Positions 52,808-62,574 of a stretch of 64,000 bases of DNA are shown here, piece after piece (within the stretch, counting starts at the first letter, position 1; each line of letters starts with the position of its first letter). The DNA is from Shewanella psychrophila (GTDB lineage: Bacteria > Pseudomonadota > Gammaproteobacteria > Enterobacterales > Shewanellaceae). The stretch spans positions 5,332,001 through 5,396,000 of the forward strand of contig NZ_CP014782.1 of assembly GCF_002005305.1 (NCBI RefSeq). Direction: 5' to 3'. The position numbers and the translations under genes are program-made. The notes under the pieces are model-generated. The model saw nothing but the letters and a program-made list of their open reading frames with translations, was not told where the DNA came from and did not search any database.

Positions 52808-54196
52808 TTATTGCGGTAACCACAGCTTCACACAGAGTCCCGCTTCTTCCCGGTTATGCAGACTGATACGACCATCGTGAGCCTCTAAGATTTCCCGGCA
52901 CAGAGGCAAGCCCAATCCGGTACCCGATTGTTTGGTGGAGTAAAAAGGCAATAATGCCTGCTTGAGCACCTCGGCTGACATGCCGCTGCCTGCATCACAG
53001 ATGCTGATAAAGACCCCCTTATTTCCACTAGTGTCATCGACACCATGGCTAGGATTGTCCTGTGAGATACTCATGGTGATCTTATCGACTGCAGATCCCG
53101 ACTCATGAGCATTTTTTAACAGGTTCAGTAGCACTTGTTCCATTTGAATAAGGTCAAAGTAACCATCACTCCCTGGTAAATCACCATCTAGAGTGAACTT
53201 ATAATGATGACTTAAGTGCTCGGTCATCTTCAGCCAGTTAACCATAGACTTGTTAGGCAGAGGCAGTTTGGCGAATCTGGCGTAATTAAAGATAAATTGG
53301 CTCAAATGTTGAGTGCGATCATCTATGGTGTCGAAGATCATCTTAAGCTTGGGATCATTAAGCTCTTTGGTGATCATGCGCCCCGAGTTAACCATGGAAG
53401 CTATTGGGGCCACCGAGTTGTTGAGCTCATGACTTATGATGCGGATCACCTTCTTCCACACCGCAACCTCTTGTCGATTGAGCTCATGGGTCATCTGTTT
53501 CAGCAAGAGCAGATGATGAAACTGTCCATTAAGTTTGAAGCGTCCACGGGACAGATGCCAGGTCTCATCTTCATTCATGGACTCATCTCTCGTATCACCT
53601 TGGCTATCTATGCCAAATTGCTCCTTGGCCGCTAGGGTAAACAGGCCATCTTTGGGATTATTTAGCGCCGTGATAAGTTCGGGGGAACTGCCTTCCAGCA
53701 ACTCATTCAGATTTAGGCCTTCGATACGAACACCTTGATTAAACAGGTGCCTGGCGGCACCATTAGCGTAAATGACTCTCTGCTCATCATCGAGCAGTAT
53801 CATCACGTTGGGGGAACTTTGGATCACTTTATCAAGTAACAACTCGCGCTGGTAGATAAATTGCCGCTCCCGTCTCAGGGTATGTGCCGATTCATTGAAC
53901 AATCGAGCTAGGACACGTAGCTGCTCATCACCTTTAACCGGAATACTGATACTGAAATCATTATCCTTAAAATTGAGCAGGCCCACCTCCAATGCCATCA
54001 AGCAGTCCGCCAGACTACGGGTCATGTGATGGCTCATCGCCCACACTAGCACCAGTGATAACAGGGCGATCGGCATCAGGTAGTCCTGACCCAACCAGCT
54101 AAACAACAAACCAGCCGAAACCAAACCCAAAAAACAGGCTAAAACTGAAGCCAGAATCAGCTTAGATCTCAGCGTTATCCCAAATTTATCCATCAT
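52808..54196 (-). CDS. NtrY-like sensor histidine kinase
   Basis: 462 residues. Two adjacent N-terminal membrane segments (about 12-32 and 35-55) and a HAMP-like linker come first, then a PAS region (about 120-180: SSPNVMILLDDEQRVIYANGAARHLF). The kinase core follows: H box IISHELNNSVAPI, N box LLNLLKNAHESG and G boxes DAGSGMSAE and GTGLGLPL. It has no large periplasmic sensor, which suggests it senses the membrane or cytoplasm. It lies 79 bases behind its partner regulator and is the last gene of the ABC-transporter operon. Confidence 0.9.
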   Translation of the reverse strand: MMDKFGITLRSKLILASVLACFLGLVSAGLLFSWLGQDYLMPIALLSLVLVWAMSHHMTRSLADCLMALEVGLLNFKDNDFSISIPVKGDEQLRVLARLFNESAHTLRRERQFIYQRELLLDKVIQSSPNVMILLDDEQRVIYANGAARHLFNQGVRIEGLNLNELLEGSSPELITALNNPKDGLFTLAAKEQFGIDSQGDTRDESMNEDETWHLSRGRFKLNGQFHHLLLLKQMTHELNRQEVAVWKKVIRIISHELNNSVAPIASMVNSGRMITKELNDPKLKMIFDTIDDRTQHLSQFIFNYARFAKLPLPNKSMVNWLKMTEHLSHHYKFTLDGDLPGSDGYFDLIQMEQVLLNLLKNAHESGSAVDKITMSISQDNPSHGVDDTSGNKGVFISICDAGSGMSAEVLKQALLPFYSTKQSGTGLGLPLCREILEAHDGRISLHNREEAGLCVKLWLPQ

Positions 54197-54275
54197 AACT
54201 GCACATATTAAAATCCATGTTTAATCAACTTAGACAATATCCGTCATCCAAAATACCGAGATGTTAGAGTCCTAG

Positions 54276-55787
54276 CTACTTATTGATACCAAACTTTTCC
54301 ATGCGGCGATACAAGGCCTGTCTGCTGAGTCCAAGAGACTTTGCCACACGAGCTATGACGCCTTTATGCCTGTCTAACTCGGCTTGTATGCTCGCCTTGT
54401 CGATAACGCTTATGCTAGCACCTGAATTGGCAGTAACATTAGCCGAGTCTGGCAATTCTGATGTGTCGGCTAACGGGCCAGTTTCAGGCTCTGGTTTAGG
54501 TTTTAGCTCTGACTCAGGCTTAAACTTAGACTTAGACTTAGAGCCTGACTCTAATTCAGGCTCACATACGGAAACTAACGCAGATTTTAGCTCTGTAGGT
54601 TCAGATGGTAAAAGCTCCGCACTCAGACCGAAATCCAATGCGCTCAGAATCTTGGACGGTGCCAGTATCACGGCACGCTTACAGGCATTTTCCAGCTCCC
54701 TGACATTGCCGGGCCACCCATGGGCCAGCAAGGCTTTCTGAGTCTGTTTATTAAGAGAGAAGTCCGATCCAATAAAGTGACTCACCAGAGGCAAAATATC
54801 ATCTTGGCGTTGATTGAGAGGAGAAAGCTCCAGCTCGATAACATTGAGACGATAGAAGAGATCCTCACGGAAACGTCCCTCCTGAATGTCGAGAGCAAGC
54901 TCGGCATTGGTGGCGCTGAGCACGCGTACATTGACTTTACGGGTCTGATGACTGCCCAAGCGTTCAAATTCACCGGTTTGTAGCACTCGCAGCAGTTTAA
55001 TCTGACCCGATAAGGACAAGTTACCTATCTCGTCTAGGAAAAGTGTACCGCCATCGGCCGCCTCGAAGCGGCCTATGCGCGTCTTGTTAGCGCCTGTAAA
55101 AGCACCGGCTTCTGCGCCGAACAGCTCGGCCTCCAGCAAATCCATAGGCAAGGCGCCAATATTCACCTTGATAAAAGGTTTGTTCTTCAGAGGAGAGTTA
55201 GCATGAATAATATCGGCAAGCTTATCTTTACCCGCGCCATTGGGGCCAGTGATCAGCACAGACACATCTGAACGTGCTATCTGCAACGCAAGGTCGACAC
55301 TACGCTGCATCGAACCACTAGCGAACACTATTCCACACAAATCTGCATCTTTGATAGCCACCATACGTTGGCTATCGACACGCTGTAACTGGGAGTTTTC
55401 CCGAGATAGGGTATGTAGCGAAATAAGGTTAGTCACACTGTTAAGTAGCTTGGCATCGTCCCAAGGTTTACCCATATAATCCGCGGCGCCCTCTTTGACC
55501 AGCTCGACGGCAATATCCAGCTGAGTCCAGGCGGTGATCAACACGATAGGGAGTTGAGGCTGCAATAGACGCAGATCATAGAAAAGTGATTTCCCTTCTT
55601 CACCCGAGGTGGTGTCCTGAGTAAAGTTCATATCCTGGATCACTAAGGCAATATCATGGATTTTAACCAATTTCAGAGCCACTTCAGGGGATAAACAGGT
55701 GTGGGTCTGATACCCGTGAAGTTCCAACATCAGTGCCAATGCATCACACACGGCCTGGTTATCATCGACGATGAGAATCGTATCCAT
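54276..55787 (-). CDS. Sigma-54-dependent response regulator
   Basis: 503 residues. A receiver domain (1-120, DDNQ and phospho-acceptor D in VIQDMNF) is followed by an AAA+ domain with Walker A GPNGAGKDKL and the sigma-54 contact loop GAFTGA. A Fis-type helix-turn-helix at the end (GVIARVAKSLGLSRQALYRRM) completes it. Between the last two is an unusual linker of alternating Ser, Lys, Pro and Glu repeats (about 405-440). The likely target is the CGGACAC/GTGTCCG cluster at 61370-61508 in front of its own operon. Confidence 0.93.
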   Translation of the reverse strand: MDTILIVDDNQAVCDALALMLELHGYQTHTCLSPEVALKLVKIHDIALVIQDMNFTQDTTSGEEGKSLFYDLRLLQPQLPIVLITAWTQLDIAVELVKEGAADYMGKPWDDAKLLNSVTNLISLHTLSRENSQLQRVDSQRMVAIKDADLCGIVFASGSMQRSVDLALQIARSDVSVLITGPNGAGKDKLADIIHANSPLKNKPFIKVNIGALPMDLLEAELFGAEAGAFTGANKTRIGRFEAADGGTLFLDEIGNLSLSGQIKLLRVLQTGEFERLGSHQTRKVNVRVLSATNAELALDIQEGRFREDLFYRLNVIELELSPLNQRQDDILPLVSHFIGSDFSLNKQTQKALLAHGWPGNVRELENACKRAVILAPSKILSALDFGLSAELLPSEPTELKSALVSVCEPELESGSKSKSKFKPESELKPKPEPETGPLADTSELPDSANVTANSGASISVIDKASIQAELDRHKGVIARVAKSLGLSRQALYRRMEKFGINK

Positions 55788-56015
55788 ACTTCTTTTATCG
55801 TTCTTCTTTTAGTAGTTTAAAATCGTTTTCGACAAGCATTTTAGCTCAACAAGTTAGGGTTAAAACTAACTGAAAGCGAAAGAGAATTAAAGGCAAATCC
55901 TCTTCCACCTATTTCAGCACTCCCCGAACAGAGAGGCTGATGCTTAAGATCTTGCTAAATCGACGCTAGAACAAATGACCGCTTTTCTCGCCGGTAATAC
56001 AGATCAAGTTACAGA

Positions 56016-57227
56016 CTATACGCTCCGGGTTGCTGTAGCAGGCGATATGCTGGCTGCTTTTCTCGCCGGTAAGATAACCGCTACGGTAGTGAGTACCATC
56101 AAGCCGACGACCGTCATTATCGGGTAGATAAGCTCAAGTTTAGGTAAACTATAGAAGGTCATCAATTGCTGGCCTAGCTGCACAGCCACCAGCCCACCTA
56201 TGATGCCGCCCACGATACAGATGATGTAGTTCTCCACTAAAAACAGGCTCAATATGTCCCTTCGCCTAGCCCCAAGCGCACGTCTGGTGCCTATCTGCTT
56301 AGTGCGTCGCTCGATATTAAACATCACCATACCGGCTAAACCCAGAGAAGTGATAAGTAGCAGCAGTACCACCATCATAGACAGTACTGTCGCCATCAAC
56401 TCATGATTACGGTACACCCTTTTTCTATGCTCGCTAATTAAGGTAAAACCTTCAATAACACGATTTGGTTGATCTTTATGTAACACTGCCGGAATCGCCT
56501 GTTTGAGCTGAGTTAAGGTGCCGACTTCGGCGCGGACTAGAACCTTAGTGAACACGTTCACCAGTCTCACATTCAGTATCACACTGTTATCCAGATATGA
56601 GCTATTGACCCAGGCTCCCTGAAGTTTATCCACCACGCCTATGACCTGCAACGGCTGACTACCGAAATCTCCCGCATACATGATCTTGCCAATAGCAGGC
56701 TCATCTCCCCAGGTCGCCTTAGCAAATGCCTTAGACACTATGGCATGAGTCGCCAAATCTGGGCTGCCGGTGACGATTTCCGTCTCGTAGAAGTTACGTC
56801 CTTCGATCAGATCCACACCTAAAGTATTGACCATATGATCATCGCCATAATAGATGGCGGCACTCTCGGTATCCTTAGCCGTTTCCTCACTGTTACCTAT
56901 GGTATAGCCGGAGGACCAGCCTCCACCGCTCAGAGGTACCATACTTGTGGTAGTTGCATCGATCACCCCAGGTAGGTCTCGAATGGCTCGCATATCGCGC
57001 TGACTCTGAGACTCAATATCGATATCAGAATCGAAGGCATAGAGGCGAAAATCGAATACCTCCTCTTCCGCTGTCCCTGAGTCGCGATCCATCAAGGCAA
57101 TTCGCTCGCTGATGATAAAGCTGGCATTCGCCACAATCGCAACAGAAAGAATGATCTGTATCAGCAATAAAATCGGGCCGCTCTTACTGCGCATCAATGT
57201 ATTGATGATAGGTTTAATTTGTAACAT
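56016..57227 (-). CDS. MacB/FtsX-type ABC permease, second subunit
   Basis: 403 residues with the MacB topology: one N-terminal membrane helix (about 17-38), a periplasmic domain of about 250 residues and three C-terminal helices. GTRRALGARRRDIL marks the coupling segment. It pairs with the permease at 57263-58564, 35 bases upstream. Confidence 0.88.
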   Translation of the reverse strand: MLQIKPIINTLMRSKSGPILLLIQIILSVAIVANASFIISERIALMDRDSGTAEEEVFDFRLYAFDSDIDIESQSQRDMRAIRDLPGVIDATTTSMVPLSGGGWSSGYTIGNSEETAKDTESAAIYYGDDHMVNTLGVDLIEGRNFYETEIVTGSPDLATHAIVSKAFAKATWGDEPAIGKIMYAGDFGSQPLQVIGVVDKLQGAWVNSSYLDNSVILNVRLVNVFTKVLVRAEVGTLTQLKQAIPAVLHKDQPNRVIEGFTLISEHRKRVYRNHELMATVLSMMVVLLLLITSLGLAGMVMFNIERRTKQIGTRRALGARRRDILSLFLVENYIICIVGGIIGGLVAVQLGQQLMTFYSLPKLELIYPIMTVVGLMVLTTVAVILPARKAASISPATATRSV

Positions 57228-57262
57228 GTAAAATTCCTTTTGCTGACTTCACGGGCAGCCTT

Positions 57263-58564
57263 TTACTGACTCTTAAGATGAACGCTTGGATTCGTAGAGC
57301 AGATACGCCAGGCCGGATAAGTGCCGGCAACTAAGGCCGCGCAGATCGCAATAGCTGGTGCGATTATCCACATGCTTGGATCCAGATTAGTCAGAGAGTT
57401 TTCCAGATCGAAGCGTGCCGACAACATAGACAATGACATCCATGCCCAGATTAAGCCCAATACACCACCACAGAAGCCTATCAACCCCACTTCAACCATG
57501 TGCTGAGCAAATATTTGACGGCGGCTTGCTCCTATGGCGCGACGAACGCCGACTTCCGGCGCTCGCTTAAGAAACTTAGCCAGCAATAGTCCCAACATGT
57601 TCACCAGACAGACCAACAAGAAGAGCGCGCTAAGACCAACCAATATCTTATTGTCTTCGGGAACCACTTCATTCAGTTCCAGCCACTGAGCAACATTTGA
57701 AAGCTGAGCCGCGGCCTCAGGGCTATCGAATCGACCCAATAGCTGCTGCTGTTCTACATAACGCGTCAGCCACTGTGCATATTCATCACGCTGTTTATCA
57801 TCAGTTAACTCGACCCAATATTGTATCCAGTGCATCTCTGAATTAAGGCGATCACTATAGGTATTGATAGAATCCCGCTTCCAACTTTGATTATTACCCC
57901 AACTCTGAAACTCCTCGATAGGTGCAAGAGAGAAAGGTACAAACAGCTGTGCGCTATCTGTGAATGCCCCTGTGGTCACATCGTAATACTGAGGACTGGG
58001 ATTCCAGATCTTGATCACTCCAACAACCTGATAAGGCTTACTGTCTAAGAACAGAGTCTTACCAATACTGTTTTCCCCTGAGAATAACTTTCTATTCATT
58101 TCTTCATTAATCACCACCTGATAAGCCGCTTCGGTATCGACACTCTTATCCCAGGCTCTACCATAGAGGAAAGGCACAGAAAACATCTCGAAAAAATCGC
58201 TATCAGTCACCCGTACAGTTTCTAATAGAGGTGATAAATCAGCATCTTCTGTCTGTATCGCCAATCCAGTGACGAACATAGCCGTTTGGCGTACAGGCAG
58301 ATCACTCTTACGTAAGTTAAATGCATCCTGATAGGTCACTTGGGCATTAAACTCTTTCCAGGCATCCTTACCCTGACTCCAGAGCTGGACAGCAATAAGC
58401 TTGTCTGAACGCTCTCCTGCCGGATTAACAGACATGAGCTGATAAACGTTAAGGGTGGTGATGGTAATACTGATACCTATTGAGATAGCGAGTACCATCA
58501 ATAATGACAACAGAGGCGTCTTCTTAATACTGCGCCAGGCTAAATCGAGATAATAAAAAAACAT
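57263..58564 (-). CDS. MacB/FtsX-type ABC permease, first subunit
   Basis: 433 residues with the same topology (helices at about 17-40 and three after 310) and coupling segment GVRRAIGASRRQIFAQHM. Together with the second permease, the ATPase and the adaptor it forms a mechanotransmission-type export or envelope-stress ABC system. The cargo is unknown; antimicrobial peptides or lipids are usual for the family. Confidence 0.88.
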   Translation of the reverse strand: MFFYYLDLAWRSIKKTPLLSLLMVLAISIGISITITTLNVYQLMSVNPAGERSDKLIAVQLWSQGKDAWKEFNAQVTYQDAFNLRKSDLPVRQTAMFVTGLAIQTEDADLSPLLETVRVTDSDFFEMFSVPFLYGRAWDKSVDTEAAYQVVINEEMNRKLFSGENSIGKTLFLDSKPYQVVGVIKIWNPSPQYYDVTTGAFTDSAQLFVPFSLAPIEEFQSWGNNQSWKRDSINTYSDRLNSEMHWIQYWVELTDDKQRDEYAQWLTRYVEQQQLLGRFDSPEAAAQLSNVAQWLELNEVVPEDNKILVGLSALFLLVCLVNMLGLLLAKFLKRAPEVGVRRAIGASRRQIFAQHMVEVGLIGFCGGVLGLIWAWMSLSMLSARFDLENSLTNLDPSMWIIAPAIAICAALVAGTYPAWRICSTNPSVHLKSQ

Positions 58565-58575
58565 GGTCGCTCTCC

Positions 58576-59352
58576 TTAGCTAGCAACTTGTTGAGTCTGC
58601 TTTGACTCATCAGTATCTTTGTCTAAATCGGAAGATCCACCAGTAACCAGGTGCGGCTTTTCAGTTCCTGCACCGCCTTGATACATGGTAAAGTCACAAA
58701 CTTGGCCATCGACAATCTGAATGTTACGTTGAGCTCGACGTGCAAGCTCAGGATCATGAGTCACCATGATGATGGTCGTGCCAGCTTTATTGATATCTTC
58801 CAACAACTCCATCACCTGACGTGCCATCATGCTATCTAAGTTACCTGTTGGCTCATCGGCAAGCAGGAATCTTGGCTCACCAGCAAGGGCGCGGGCAATA
58901 GCCACACGTTGCTGCTGACCACCGGACAGTTGTGATGGCAGGTGCTTCATACGTGCCGCCAGACCCACTTGCTCTAATGCATGTTGCACACGGCGCTTAC
59001 GTTCTTTAGCGTTGAAACCACGATAACGCAGAGGCACCTCAACATTTTCAGCTAAGTTAAGGTCAGGGATTAAATTAAAACCTTGAAAGATAAAGCCTAT
59101 TTTCTCGTTACGAATAGCTGCACTCTTGTTGTCACTCAAATTGGAGATATTGACGCCATCGAGGAAGTAGTCCCCGTGGGTGAAGCCTTCCAGCAGACCA
59201 GCAATATTAAGGAAAGTAGTTTTACCTGAACCCGATGGTCCTGTGACCGCTACAAACTCACCTTCTTTTACTTCGAGATTAAAATCTCGCAGTGCATGAG
59301 TCTCTACTAAGTCCGTTTTAAATACTTTACTGATGCTTTTCATCGATAACAT
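58576..59352 (-). CDS. ABC transporter ATPase (MacB/LolD type)
   Basis: 258 residues with Walker A GPSGSGKTT (about 39-47), signature LSGGQQQRVAIARAL, Walker B FLLADEPTGNLD and the H-loop VTHDPEL. The ending (about 225-258) is an acidic low-complexity tail beyond the usual LolD length. It lies 11 bases before the first permease. Confidence 0.93.
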   Translation of the reverse strand: MLSMKSISKVFKTDLVETHALRDFNLEVKEGEFVAVTGPSGSGKTTFLNIAGLLEGFTHGDYFLDGVNISNLSDNKSAAIRNEKIGFIFQGFNLIPDLNLAENVEVPLRYRGFNAKERKRRVQHALEQVGLAARMKHLPSQLSGGQQQRVAIARALAGEPRFLLADEPTGNLDSMMARQVMELLEDINKAGTTIIMVTHDPELARRAQRNIQIVDGQVCDFTMYQGGAGTEKPHLVTGGSSDLDKDTDESKQTQQVAS

Positions 59353-59474
59353 TTTAATATTCCCTGTTTTATCGTTTAATTCTTTATGAGCTTTAAGCTA
59401 CGGGCTTCGAGCGTCGAAACTTTCTCTGCCAAGTCTGGTACTCGTGACTCGCTGCTTTATTGTCTGCTTTCAAT

Positions 59475-59500
59475 TGTAGGAGCGGCTTTAGCCGCGATGC
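59475..59500. repeat. REP-like palindrome
   Basis: GCGGC-TTTA-GCCGC within TGTAGGAGCGGCTTTAGCCG, a form typical of bacterial REP elements. It lies in the gap between the ATPase gene and the 138-residue membrane protein gene. Confidence 0.6.
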
Positions 59501-59544
59501 TACCGGTTATGTGAGCTTTCCCAGCTAAAGCCAGCCCTTGAGAT

Positions 59545-59961
59545 TTAATCTAAGGCGCACTCGATAATTCCTATGATTAACTTCTGCGTAAAAATGCCTA
59601 TGTCTGTCAAGAAGTTCCCTGTGTCTAAATCAGTGACTAAGCCAGTATTTACACCTGTGCCTAAGCCAGAAACTATGCCTGTGCCCATATCTAAATTTAA
59701 GTCTGTCGCAACATGAGAAACTTCAGTTAACACTGGGGTTGCTGGCGTCGTCATCTCTAACACGTTAAGGCCGAATACATACCAGTCGGCGATGCTCTGA
59801 GTCGATACCTGAACAGCAGCCAGCAGAAGCAATAATGCCGACACTGTGATGACTCTCTGTATGTTTAAGGCTGCTAATAAGCTGATGGCTCTACTCCCAC
59901 TAAGGGCTTTCCGTGCGCTAAAGGCGCTTTGTAAATCACTAGTTTCAATTAATTTGTTCAT
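59545..59961 (-). CDS. Small membrane protein with glycine/threonine repeats
   Basis: 138 residues with one membrane helix (about 38-55). The C-terminal half contains imperfect GTG/TGL repeats (MGTGIVSGLGTGVNTGL). It lies between the adaptor (10 bases) and the ATPase (192 bases) in the operon. No family recognised. It may be an accessory subunit of the transporter. Confidence 0.55.
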   Translation of the reverse strand: MNKLIETSDLQSAFSARKALSGSRAISLLAALNIQRVITVSALLLLLAAVQVSTQSIADWYVFGLNVLEMTTPATPVLTEVSHVATDLNLDMGTGIVSGLGTGVNTGLVTDLDTGNFLTDIGIFTQKLIIGIIECALD

Positions 59962-59971
59962 CTTGCTCTCC

Positions 59972-61237
59972 CTAGCGTACTAACACTTGCTCAGCTTTGT
60001 TGAATGGCTGAATACTGGAAATCACCCAGACATCCCCCGCCTTGCCACCTTGCAACACTTCGATATGGCTCATGCTACGAGCCCCCAACTGAATATCAGT
60101 CTGCTCTGCAATATCACCATTCATGGCATAGACTTCTCTGCCACCACCGGTTGAAACAAATGCACCGCGCTTCACCATCAAGACATTGGGTCTGTTTTCC
60201 AGTAGCACCCTGGCAGACAAACGCTGGTTCTGACGAAGATGTAAACGATCATCTTGCTCAAACCTGACACGAGCCGTAACTTCACGGTTTCTCACCTCGG
60301 GTGAGATTGATGACAGCTCGCCAATCAGAGTCAACTCGCCGAAACTCAACTCAACGTGCATGCCCAAACCTAATTCGTCTGCATATGATTCAGGCACGGC
60401 TAGCTCTGCTTCAAAGGCACTCAAATCAACCACTGTGAGTATGGGTTGGCTTTGACCGATACGGGCTTTCTGCTCCGTTAACCAATTACCTATAATGCCG
60501 CCCACTGGCGCCTTGATATTTAAGGCAGCTACCTGACGTTCCAGCTCACTGACCACTAATTTCTGGCGATTCACTTCCGACGCCTTATTCTTTATTTCGA
60601 AGGTTAAGGTGTCTCGCATCAGCTCGGCTTCCTGCTTAGCATGGGCGGACAATAACTTGGCCTTATGCAAGTCATCTTTACCCTTCTCGAAATCAATTTT
60701 AGAGATAAGTTTATTTTCGATAAGCTCATCACCGCGGCGGCTTTCCCTGTCTGCAGCCTCAAGGTCGACCTTGGCCATATCTAAAGTTTGCTGTGCCTTA
60801 AGTTGCTCACGACGGGCATCGAGGCGTGCTCGTTCCAATGCGCTCAGCATGCCTTCTAACAAAGCTTCTTGCTGCTTAAGGCTGTTGGTCAACTTGTGAC
60901 TCTCGATTGTGGCCACCACATCACCTAATTCGACGCGGTCGCCAGGCTTAGCCAGTAGTGTCACAGTGCCTTGGTCTGTGCTGTATAGGATGGGGGCGTT
61001 AGCCGCGACAATTTTACCAGTAGTGGCTATGTCTCTGGTCAGAGTGCCTTGCTCTAAGGTGGCAAATCTAAGCTCACTGCGCTTAATCGACTCACTGATC
61101 TGACTGCCGCCGACACTTGACCAAACCAGACCGGAAACTAAAAGCACTGCCGCCCCGGCCACTAAAGGCCACTTTAATTTCTTGCTCATATTTGGCTGAA
61201 CCACAGTGTCCTGTCCGCTGGTATCCTGAATCATCAT
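59972..61237 (-). CDS. HlyD/MacA-type periplasmic adaptor
   Basis: 421 residues: one N-terminal membrane anchor (about 24-43), a lipoyl half-motif at GDRVELGDVVATIESH, a long coiled-coil hairpin (about 110-220), then the second lipoyl half (INIKAPVGGIIGNWL) and beta-barrel domain. It joins the inner-membrane ABC transporter to an outer-membrane channel. First gene of the operon, directly behind the sigma-54 promoter at 61305-61321. Confidence 0.9.
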   Translation of the reverse strand: MMIQDTSGQDTVVQPNMSKKLKWPLVAGAAVLLVSGLVWSSVGGSQISESIKRSELRFATLEQGTLTRDIATTGKIVAANAPILYSTDQGTVTLLAKPGDRVELGDVVATIESHKLTNSLKQQEALLEGMLSALERARLDARREQLKAQQTLDMAKVDLEAADRESRRGDELIENKLISKIDFEKGKDDLHKAKLLSAHAKQEAELMRDTLTFEIKNKASEVNRQKLVVSELERQVAALNIKAPVGGIIGNWLTEQKARIGQSQPILTVVDLSAFEAELAVPESYADELGLGMHVELSFGELTLIGELSSISPEVRNREVTARVRFEQDDRLHLRQNQRLSARVLLENRPNVLMVKRGAFVSTGGGREVYAMNGDIAEQTDIQLGARSMSHIEVLQGGKAGDVWVISSIQPFNKAEQVLVR

Positions 61238-61304
61238 CTTATCCCTGTCCGCTTAGTGAGTGCTGTATCACTATCTTTCAATTAATCAATCTTGCGATGA
61301 TATA

Positions 61305-61321
61305 TACAAGGAGTGTGCCAA
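61305..61321 (-). promoter_or_regulatory. Sigma-54 (-24/-12) promoter of the ABC operon
   Basis: On the minus strand the sequence is TTGGCAC-N5-TTGT, near the TGGCAC-N5-TTGC consensus with the right spacing. It lies about 70 bases upstream of the adaptor ATG at 61237, and the operon encodes a sigma-54 activator. Confidence 0.8.
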
Positions 61322-61369
61322 AAGAAAATATCCACTACCATTCAATGATTTATGATTGAAATTAAAAGT

Positions 61370-61508
61370 CGGACACAAAAAGTGTCCGCGGACACATGGA
61401 ATAAGTGTCCGTTCATTTGCTCATTTGAGCAAAAATGTGTCCGATCATTTACTTAAATGGTCATTACTTGTGTCCGGCTTGTTATCGGACACATAAACAC
61501 CTTGTCCG
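61370..61508. promoter_or_regulatory. Cluster of activator sites GTGTCCG/CGGACAC
   Basis: Eight copies of the 7-mer or a near copy in either orientation: 61370-61376, 61382-61388, 61389-61395, 61405-61411, 61437-61443, 61470-61476, 61486-61492 and a near copy at 61502-61508. They make palindromes, including a perfect 14-mer at 61382-61395. The cluster lies 50-200 bp upstream of the sigma-54 promoter, the normal enhancer distance. Confidence 0.8.
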
Positions 61509-61657
61509 TTAACTAGCTCAGTGAAGGGCTTCTGGCTATTCATTACCAAGCACACCGAACAGTCCATCACATTTATCTAATAAACTGATTGCAAGCCCGT
61601 AAATAGTCCATTAGAATTTTCTCATGAACTTTTATCCATCAGTTTTGGGTACTCGAT

Positions 61658-61831
61658 ATGTCCACCAGCTCTCATCAATTCAGCCTAAGTACGGCAGTGT
61701 TTATTATCGATGACCCGATATTTAATGGCCTAGCCATCAGTTTGATATTCGGCATCATGATATCCACCCTATTAACTCTGGTGGTGATCCCTGTACTCTA
61801 TTATGCAGTGATGAAAAACAGACTCAGCTAA
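61658..61831 (+). pseudogene. C-terminal remnant of an RND efflux pump
   Basis: 57 codons reading DPIFNGLAISLIFGIMISTLLTLVVIPVLYY, the last membrane helix and end of an AcrB/CzcA-like RND transporter. The rest of the about 1000-residue gene is absent. A start codon happens to precede it, but it is a leftover. Confidence 0.75.
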
Positions 61832-61866
61832 CCCAAACGCCCTAAACTCATAGAAGGAAAGCCAAG

Positions 61867-62217
61867 ATGCTAAAAACAATCGCCGAACTTATCGCTGAAG
61901 CCCAAAGCACTGTCAATGGTATTAATGCACAGGAAGCCTCCATGAAGTGCAGTGAGCTCAATGGCATATTAATCGATGTGCGTGAAACATCCGAGAGTGC
62001 CCAACAAGAGGTAAAAGGGGCTATTCCTATTCCCCGTGGCGTACTAGAGATGAAAATGCTCAACCTCTATCCTGACGAGAAACAGGCCATCTTCGTTCAT
62101 TGTGCATCAGGAGTCAGAGCATGCCTGGCAGCAGAGCAGTTAGTGAGACTAGGATATGAGAATGTGTGGGCCATCACCTGCAAAATAGATGCTGTGCGCG
62201 CAGCCAATCATCACTAA
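61867..62217 (+). CDS. Rhodanese-domain protein
   Basis: 116 residues, one rhodanese domain. The catalytic loop is HCASGVRA with the active cysteine in the usual place. LIDVRETSESAQQEVKGAIPIPRGVL matches the first half of the fold. A sulphur-transfer role is usual; the substrate is unknown. It follows the RND remnant by 35 bases. Confidence 0.88.
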   Translation: MLKTIAELIAEAQSTVNGINAQEASMKCSELNGILIDVRETSESAQQEVKGAIPIPRGVLEMKMLNLYPDEKQAIFVHCASGVRACLAAEQLVRLGYENVWAITCKIDAVRAANHH

Positions 62218-62316
62218 TCGCTTCTGTCTGAGCCTAAGTACCATCTATAGACTTCATCATGCTCACTAACGCTGCTTTTATAGTTAAACTAGTGAGCCAT
62301 GAATAAGATAGTGCTT

Positions 62317-62574
62317 ATGGATACTGTTATTAATAAAAACCCTCTTGAAGAAACAACGATTAATTCGATGAACTCTAATTAAGCATACTTTAGCTCTTAC
62401 TATAAAACCGGACATAGCTATACAAGTAAAAAAGCGAAAACCTTGAATAAACTATCACAAGTCAAAAAAATAACTAGTGCCGAAATATCAACGAAAAAAT
62501 CGATTAATGATGCTTATAATTATCTTAAAAATAATAAAACCACTTATATCGCCTTAAACAATCAAGATAAATAA
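62317..62574 (+). pseudogene. Small gene with in-frame stop
   Basis: An 85-codon frame from the ATG at 62317 to TAA at 62572-62574, interrupted only by TAA at 62380-62382. The part after it reads as a lysine-rich, helical, gene-like sequence (TLNKLSQVKKITSAEI, INDAYNYLKNN). Not recognised. The stop could be a true lesion. Confidence 0.35.
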
